A stretch of 11,080 nt of DNA from Vulcanimicrobiota bacterium (GTDB taxonomy: Bacteria; Vulcanimicrobiota; Vulcanimicrobiia; Vulcanimicrobiales; Vulcanimicrobiaceae). Of the stretch, positions 7,064 to 11,080 are shown piece by piece (the stretch's first letter is position 1; every line of letters begins with the position of its first letter). The notes below the pieces were generated by a model. That model worked only from the letters and a program-made list of their open reading frames with translations, searched no databases and had not been told where the DNA came from. The DNA lies in NCBI GenBank assembly GCA_019245275.1, contig JAFARW010000014.1, positions 1 through 11,080 on the forward strand, read 5' to 3'. The position numbers were made by a program, and so were the translations under genes.

Positions 7064-9619
7064 CTACGCACTTCGGATCCATCCTGAGTGCATAGCAAGC
7101 GCGACCGCTTCCCGACGGCCGCTGCAACGAAGCTTGCGGCAAATCGATCGAATGTGCGTGTCTACGGTCTGGGGACTACGACCCGTTTGATTGGCTACCT
7201 CCTTTGAGCTAGCGCCTTGTACGATCAGCTCGAGGACTCCGCGCTCCGCCTGCGTGAGCAGCGCGTAGCCGTACGCATTCTTTTCGGGGAATCGGACGGC
7301 GGCAAGAAGCTTCGCGATGCCGCCCATCTGCTCCGATCGCAAGCGTTCCAACGCAACCGCCATCGCGCTCTCGTCAGCTTGTTCCATGTTAAAACGATAC
7401 AGTACGCGCACGCATTGCACGAGCGTCCGCAATCTGCGCAAACGGACGTCGACGATTCGTTCGGCTTCGCTGATGTGCCGGTGCGCCGCTGCGCAGCGAC
7501 CGCGAAGCAACTCCGCAACGCCGAGATTTAACCGAGCCCGCACGATGCGCGGCGATGCTTCACGACAAGAATTCAGTGAGTCAACCGCGAGCTCAAGCGC
7601 CCTCTCGCCGTCTGCCTGCAGTCCCGCCGCGAATGCATAGCAGGCCGTTTCAGCTGCGCGGTACGCGCGGCGATCATCCTCGACCTGCTGATCGATGCTG
7701 CCGGCGAGCAGCGCATGTGCTCCTTTGAAATCGCCGCGCCAGCCCAGTTGCATCGCCTGCGCCGGCAGCAGTGCTTCGCGCCGCGGCGACTCCAACATGA
7801 TCGCGCTTTCCTGCAGCTCGCGATCGAGCCGTTCGAGGGCTAGCTCGTTGCCGCGCTCCGCTTCGATCGCGTAAGTGGCGATCAATCCGAATACTTTTGC
7901 CTGACTGCTGCCGCCTTTGCGCGCGCATTCGCCGAGTTTGTCCAGGATCGAGAGGATTGCAATCGTGTCGTCCGACTCTTCACATGCGATCGTGTAAAGG
8001 ATGCTATATGCGCGTGCCGCAACATCATACAGCGACGATGCCAGCGCTAACTCAACGGCGCGCTCCGCATCGCGCTTCGTTCGGTGCCGATCCGTTCCAA
8101 ATTGACGCACGTACGCCGCTTGTTGATAGAGCCGAGCTTGAACGTCAACAGGCGCAGTCGGATCTAGTTCGGCCATTGCGCGTTCGATCGTTCTCGACGC
8201 GTCCTGCGGCCGTTGTGCCGCGACATACGCCGTTGCAAGCGTTCCTAAAATCGGCACGAGCAGCCGGTTGGGGACGTGGCTAGCCGCTACGAGTGGCTCC
8301 AAAAGATCGACGCATGGTCGCCCGTGACGAACGAGCTCCAGGCTGTATCGATAGGTAAACCATAGCCGAAGGTCCAGATCGTTCGCCTTTTCGATCGCGC
8401 AAAGAAAGAGACGCTCTGATTGCTCCATGTCGCCGCCGTTCGCTTCAACGACCGCGCTGATTCCGAGAGCGGTCGCGCTTCGCTGAGCTTCGGGAACGCT
8501 TTGAATCGCAACGGAAGCGAGTTCCGCTTCACCGTGTTCAACAAGTCTGAAACCGGATCGTTCGATAACGCGCAGCACGCGTGCACTGTCGCCGGCAGCA
8601 ACAAAGAGGCGAAGCGCTTCCGCGTCGCCGCCGCGCGACTCGAGCACCTCGCCGCCGCGCACCAATGTCTGCTTCCATTCGTGATCGCCGAGGTGACGCA
8701 GCTCGGCTTCTAGGAACTCTCGGAAGAGATCGTTATACCGGTACTCGGTACGCGAAACCGCAGTAATGAAGCCGCACTGCTGACGTAAGACGGCGAGAAA
8801 ATCGTCGTCTGCGCCAAATGCATTTGCAATTTCAACATCGAACCGCGAGAAGACACACGTGTTCAATAAAAACTTCCGCTGCTCTGTTGTCAGACCGGTG
8901 AAGGCTTGCTCCGCGAGAAAGCGATAGAGCAGCTCGCGCACACCGGTTGCGGCAGAACGGACGTCTGCAGGACGCGCGCGCGAACGCACGGCGATTGCAA
9001 GCGCCACGGCCCATCCATCGGTCAGCTCGTGAAGCGCCTTAACATCCTCCGCCGGTGCTTCAACCGCCGCATTATCGACGGCAGCTAACGTCTCTTCGAG
9101 CGTAAGGCGGAGGTCGTGCTCGTCGATCGGCAGATCCATAACTCCGTAGCCCATCCACGTTGCAATCGGGAGCCCGACGTCCGAGCGCGTGGCGAGTATC
9201 CACCTTATGCGTCCGCGCGTACGCTCGATCAGATCCGCAAGAAACGTCATCGTCGCCGGATCGCCCGTCGCGTGATGCAAATCGTCGATCGCGACGGTGC
9301 AAACGACTTTGCGCAAGTGTTCGTGCAGCCAGTCGACCAATTCAACGGTCTCGATTGCGGAGGCAATCGCGCGTTGCTGCACCGTTGGGAAAGCCGCCGA
9401 CGCCTCGGGCGCAACCGGGCTCAGCGTCTCAACCAAAGCGCGCACAAACGCGAGCAGCGTTCGGTCTTCCCGCCGCAGGTCGAGTCGCAAAACGTCGAGG
9501 CGCGCACTTTCAATGAAGTCGCGTAAGGCAAGGCTCTTCCCAAAACCGGCGGGCGCGGCCACAAGCGTGATGGGAAACTGGACCGCCTTCGTTAGGCGCT
9601 CGTTCAACCGAACACGCAT
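7064..9619 (-). CDS. MalT-like ATP-binding LuxR-family transcriptional regulator (STAND/LAL type)
   Basis: An 851-residue regulator. A STAND NTPase domain begins almost at the N-terminus with LVAAPAGFGKS (Walker A, K28-S29) and has VAIDDLHH (Walker B, D112-D113) and ILATRSD (141-147), as in MalT and the LAL group. A long helical, alanine-rich middle (about 330-770) looks like TPR-type repeats for sensing or oligomerisation. A LuxR helix-turn-helix closes the protein at about 788-845 (LTQAERGVLELIVQG, SSKEVANQTG, SPQTVDTHIRSI). The inducer is unknown. An in-frame TAA lies four codons before the ATG at 9619, so no longer form is possible; no clear Shine-Dalgarno precedes the start. The S53-like gene follows after 16 bases on the same strand, which suggests cotranscription. 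A divergent GT39 gene lies just upstream. The family is certain; target genes are inferred to include these neighbours. Confidence 0.94.
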   Translation of the reverse strand: MRVRLNERLTKAVQFPITLVAAPAGFGKSLALRDFIESARLDVLRLDLRREDRTLLAFVRALVETLSPVAPEASAAFPTVQQRAIASAIETVELVDWLHEHLRKVVCTVAIDDLHHATGDPATMTFLADLIERTRGRIRWILATRSDVGLPIATWMGYGVMDLPIDEHDLRLTLEETLAAVDNAAVEAPAEDVKALHELTDGWAVALAIAVRSRARPADVRSAATGVRELLYRFLAEQAFTGLTTEQRKFLLNTCVFSRFDVEIANAFGADDDFLAVLRQQCGFITAVSRTEYRYNDLFREFLEAELRHLGDHEWKQTLVRGGEVLESRGGDAEALRLFVAAGDSARVLRVIERSGFRLVEHGEAELASVAIQSVPEAQRSATALGISAVVEANGGDMEQSERLFLCAIEKANDLDLRLWFTYRYSLELVRHGRPCVDLLEPLVAASHVPNRLLVPILGTLATAYVAAQRPQDASRTIERAMAELDPTAPVDVQARLYQQAAYVRQFGTDRHRTKRDAERAVELALASSLYDVAARAYSILYTIACEESDDTIAILSILDKLGECARKGGSSQAKVFGLIATYAIEAERGNELALERLDRELQESAIMLESPRREALLPAQAMQLGWRGDFKGAHALLAGSIDQQVEDDRRAYRAAETACYAFAAGLQADGERALELAVDSLNSCREASPRIVRARLNLGVAELLRGRCAAAHRHISEAERIVDVRLRRLRTLVQCVRVLYRFNMEQADESAMAVALERLRSEQMGGIAKLLAAVRFPEKNAYGYALLTQAERGVLELIVQGASSKEVANQTGRSPQTVDTHIRSICRKLRCSGRREAVALAMHSGWIRSA

Positions 9620-9620
9620 C

Positions 9621-9638
9621 GGCGGCGCTTATGCCGCC
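9621..9638. repeat. GGCGGC/GCCGCC inverted repeat in the divergent start region
   Basis: GGCGGC (9621-9626) and GCCGCC (9633-9638) are perfect inverted arms around GCTTAT. The repeat begins two bases before the regulator start codon, in the only non-coding space between the two divergent genes. It could be an operator read by either gene or a hairpin that hides a translation start. In GC-rich DNA short repeats of this kind also arise by chance. Confidence 0.4.
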
Positions 9639-9677
9639 CAAAGTGCTCCTTCCTTCCGCCTACCGCGGACGGCCGTC

Positions 9678-11080
9678 GTGGCGATCTTGGTCGTCTCCGC
9701 GATCCGCCTCGTGATCGCCGCTCGCTACCCCTTGACGGCCGACGAGACGTACTACTGGGTCTGGAGCAAGCACCTGGCCTACGGCTACACCGACCATCCG
9801 CCGATGGTCGCGTGGCTCATCGCGCTCACATCGGCCCTGGGCAACAGTCCGTTGGCCGTCCGCCTTCCTTTTATAGTGTGCGAAGCCGTCGCCGCGTACG
9901 CCGCCGGACGGGCCGCGATCACGCTTTCCGATAACCCTCGCGCCGGCATCGCGGCAACGCTTGCCGTCCTGCTGATTCCCCAGGGCCGGCTGGCCGTCGG
10001 TGAGGCGCTTCCTGACGGGCCGTACTTAGCGTCGTGGGCACTCGCGCTTTGGTGCGCGGCACAGCTTGCAAAACGGCCCGCACGCGAGTTCGCGCTACTG
10101 TTGGGCATCGCAATGGGCGGCGCGATTCTCGCGCGTTTCTTCGGATGGGCTTTAATCGTCGGAATCATTCTCTACGCGCTCGCGCCTTCGCGGCGGGCGC
10201 TATGGCGGCAAGGGCTGTTTGCTGCACTGCTGATCGCTGCGATCCTCTACGCGCCCTTTATCTTATGGAACGCATCGCACAACTGGTCCAACATTGCCTT
10301 TACATTTGCAAATCGGCAGCCGATGCACGGCTTCTCGGCGCAGCGTCTTGCCGTCGTCACATCGTTGCGCCTGATCGCCTTTACGGCACTCTTGTGGATC
10401 GTCGCTTACTTCACGATCATCCGCCCGCGCTATCCGTTGCTCGGCTGGACCGCGCTTCCGTTTCCAACGGTCGTGGCGTTGCTCTCATTCTTTCAGACCA
10501 CGGAATCGTACTATATTCTCGGACCTTTGATCTCGTTGTGCGTCGCAATCGGCATCGCTTATGCGCGGCAAACGGCGCACTGGCGTCGCGGACTTTTGAT
10601 CGCGGGTTTGGTTCCCGCGGCGTACACGGTGCTGTCCGCGCTCTTTGTCGCCTTGCCGGAGACAGTGCAAGCGCAAGCGCTGGATCGCAGCGGTGGCGCA
10701 CTGAAAGGGCCATTCTTTTCGGAAGTATTCGTATTCGCGCCGCTGTCGGCGGATGTGAAGCGCCTGAGCGCAGGGGCGCCGATTCTGACGAATCGACTCG
10801 AGATCGCTTCCGAGCTGACGTATCACGGAGTGCACTCTTCGATCGTCGGTGGGGCGCCGCAAGTTCCGCAATGGACCGTATGGTATGGAGTCACGCTGAC
10901 GCCTCGCGCTTTGGTCGTCACGTTCGATACGCTGACGCAAGAAGCTGATCTGGGCATCCGCCTCACGGCCGCATGCGCGCGAATGCGACCTGGACCTATC
11001 TTGCATTACCACTTCGCTGGCCTAAATGCCGCAACATTTTACACAACGTGGTGCGAACGACCGAATGAGAAGGCGCACAG
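9678..11080 (+). CDS. GT39/ArnT-type polytopic glycosyltransferase, 3' end cut by window edge
   Basis: The frame is open to the right edge, giving 467 codons from a GTG at 9678. After a first membrane segment comes LTADETYYW (19-27), with D22-E23 as the catalytic acidic pair expected in the first periplasmic loop of PMT/ArnT enzymes. The YTDHPPM motif (37-43) follows and is typical of the PMT_2 family. Many hydrophobic segments follow, for example around ILARFFGWALIVGIILYAL and FAALLIAAILYAPFIL, then a more polar C-terminal part. The family moves sugars from polyprenyl phosphate to lipids, proteins or glycans on the outer face. The start is uncertain: an in-frame ATG at 9570 would add 36 residues but overlap the divergent regulator by 50 bases, while GTG 9678 places the first helix at the N-terminus as in relatives. 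An ATG at 9631 is in another frame. Function is firm at family level; donor and acceptor are unknown. Confidence 0.9.
   Translation, partial: MAILVVSAIRLVIAARYPLTADETYYWVWSKHLAYGYTDHPPMVAWLIALTSALGNSPLAVRLPFIVCEAVAAYAAGRAAITLSDNPRAGIAATLAVLLIPQGRLAVGEALPDGPYLASWALALWCAAQLAKRPAREFALLLGIAMGGAILARFFGWALIVGIILYALAPSRRALWRQGLFAALLIAAILYAPFILWNASHNWSNIAFTFANRQPMHGFSAQRLAVVTSLRLIAFTALLWIVAYFTIIRPRYPLLGWTALPFPTVVALLSFFQTTESYYILGPLISLCVAIGIAYARQTAHWRRGLLIAGLVPAAYTVLSALFVALPETVQAQALDRSGGALKGPFFSEVFVFAPLSADVKRLSAGAPILTNRLEIASELTYHGVHSSIVGGAPQVPQWTVWYGVTLTPRALVVTFDTLTQEADLGIRLTAACARMRPGPILHYHFAGLNAATFYTTWCERPNEKAH

Noticed and set aside
7048..7098. ATG at 7098 as the start of the S53-like gene
   Set aside because: It would put 17 polar residues before the lipoprotein signal and overlap the regulator by 35 bases; the TTG at 7047 has a ribosome site and a proper signal peptide.
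9631..9714. Short plus-strand ORF (27 codons) starting at ATG 9631, possibly a leader peptide or the true start with a frameshift
   Set aside because: The glycosyltransferase frame reads smoothly through a membrane helix without needing a shift, and the short product shows no leader-peptide features.
10034..10948. Long plus-strand open frame of 304 codons
   Set aside because: It lies inside the glycosyltransferase in another frame, has a low-complexity arginine- and alanine-rich composition and no recognisable motif, while the overlapping frame has clear GT39 motifs.

Overview
The window is GC-rich, gene-dense bacterial DNA. It holds eight protein genes, two of them cut by the window edges: seven on the minus strand and one divergent gene on the plus strand at the right end. 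I see no rRNA, tRNA, CRISPR array, transposase, integrase or insertion sequence. The mix of MalT-like STAND/LuxR regulators, an S53-like lipoprotein and nucleotide-sugar genes would fit an uncultured GC-rich soil phylum such as Candidatus Eremiobacterota (WPS-2). That placement is a guess from gene style, with no marker gene behind it.

Left block (about 1-4906, minus strand). Five tightly packed genes read right to left: a family 2 glycosyltransferase with a C-terminal membrane anchor, a DegT/DnrJ/EryC1/StrS aminotransferase, a Gfo/Idh/MocA dehydrogenase, a left-handed beta-helix N-acetyltransferase with a C-terminal zinc ribbon, and a FAD-dependent amine-oxidase-fold oxidoreductase that runs off the left edge. 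Gaps are 1 to 5 bases, with one 1-base overlap, so this is an operon. The dehydrogenase, aminotransferase and acetyltransferase match the WbpB/WbpE/WbpD (WlbA/WlbC/WlbB) logic: oxidise C3 of a nucleotide sugar, transaminate it and acetylate it, giving a 3-acetamido sugar for a surface glycan.

Middle (4907-7063). An intergenic stretch with a strong 8-bp palindrome and a likely intrinsic terminator separates the sugar operon from a NarL/LuxR-type response regulator (5044-5760) whose acidic pocket is degenerate. A second gap holds a 16-base inverted repeat. Beyond it is an S53 (sedolisin-like) peptidase-family lipoprotein that keeps the Glu/Asp/Asp/Ser catalytic set but is very short at its C-terminus, where the calcium site normally lies.

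Right (7064-11080). A large MalT-like ATP-binding LuxR regulator lies immediately upstream of the S53 gene, probably in the same transcript. Divergent from it, a few dozen bases away, starts a GT39/ArnT-type multi-spanning glycosyltransferase that runs off the right edge. Glycosyltransferases of this class use polyprenyl-phosphate sugars, and the membrane-anchored GT2 of the left block resembles enzymes that make such donors. The two ends of the window may therefore serve one cell-envelope glycan pathway, with two regulators and a secreted peptidase-like protein between them.
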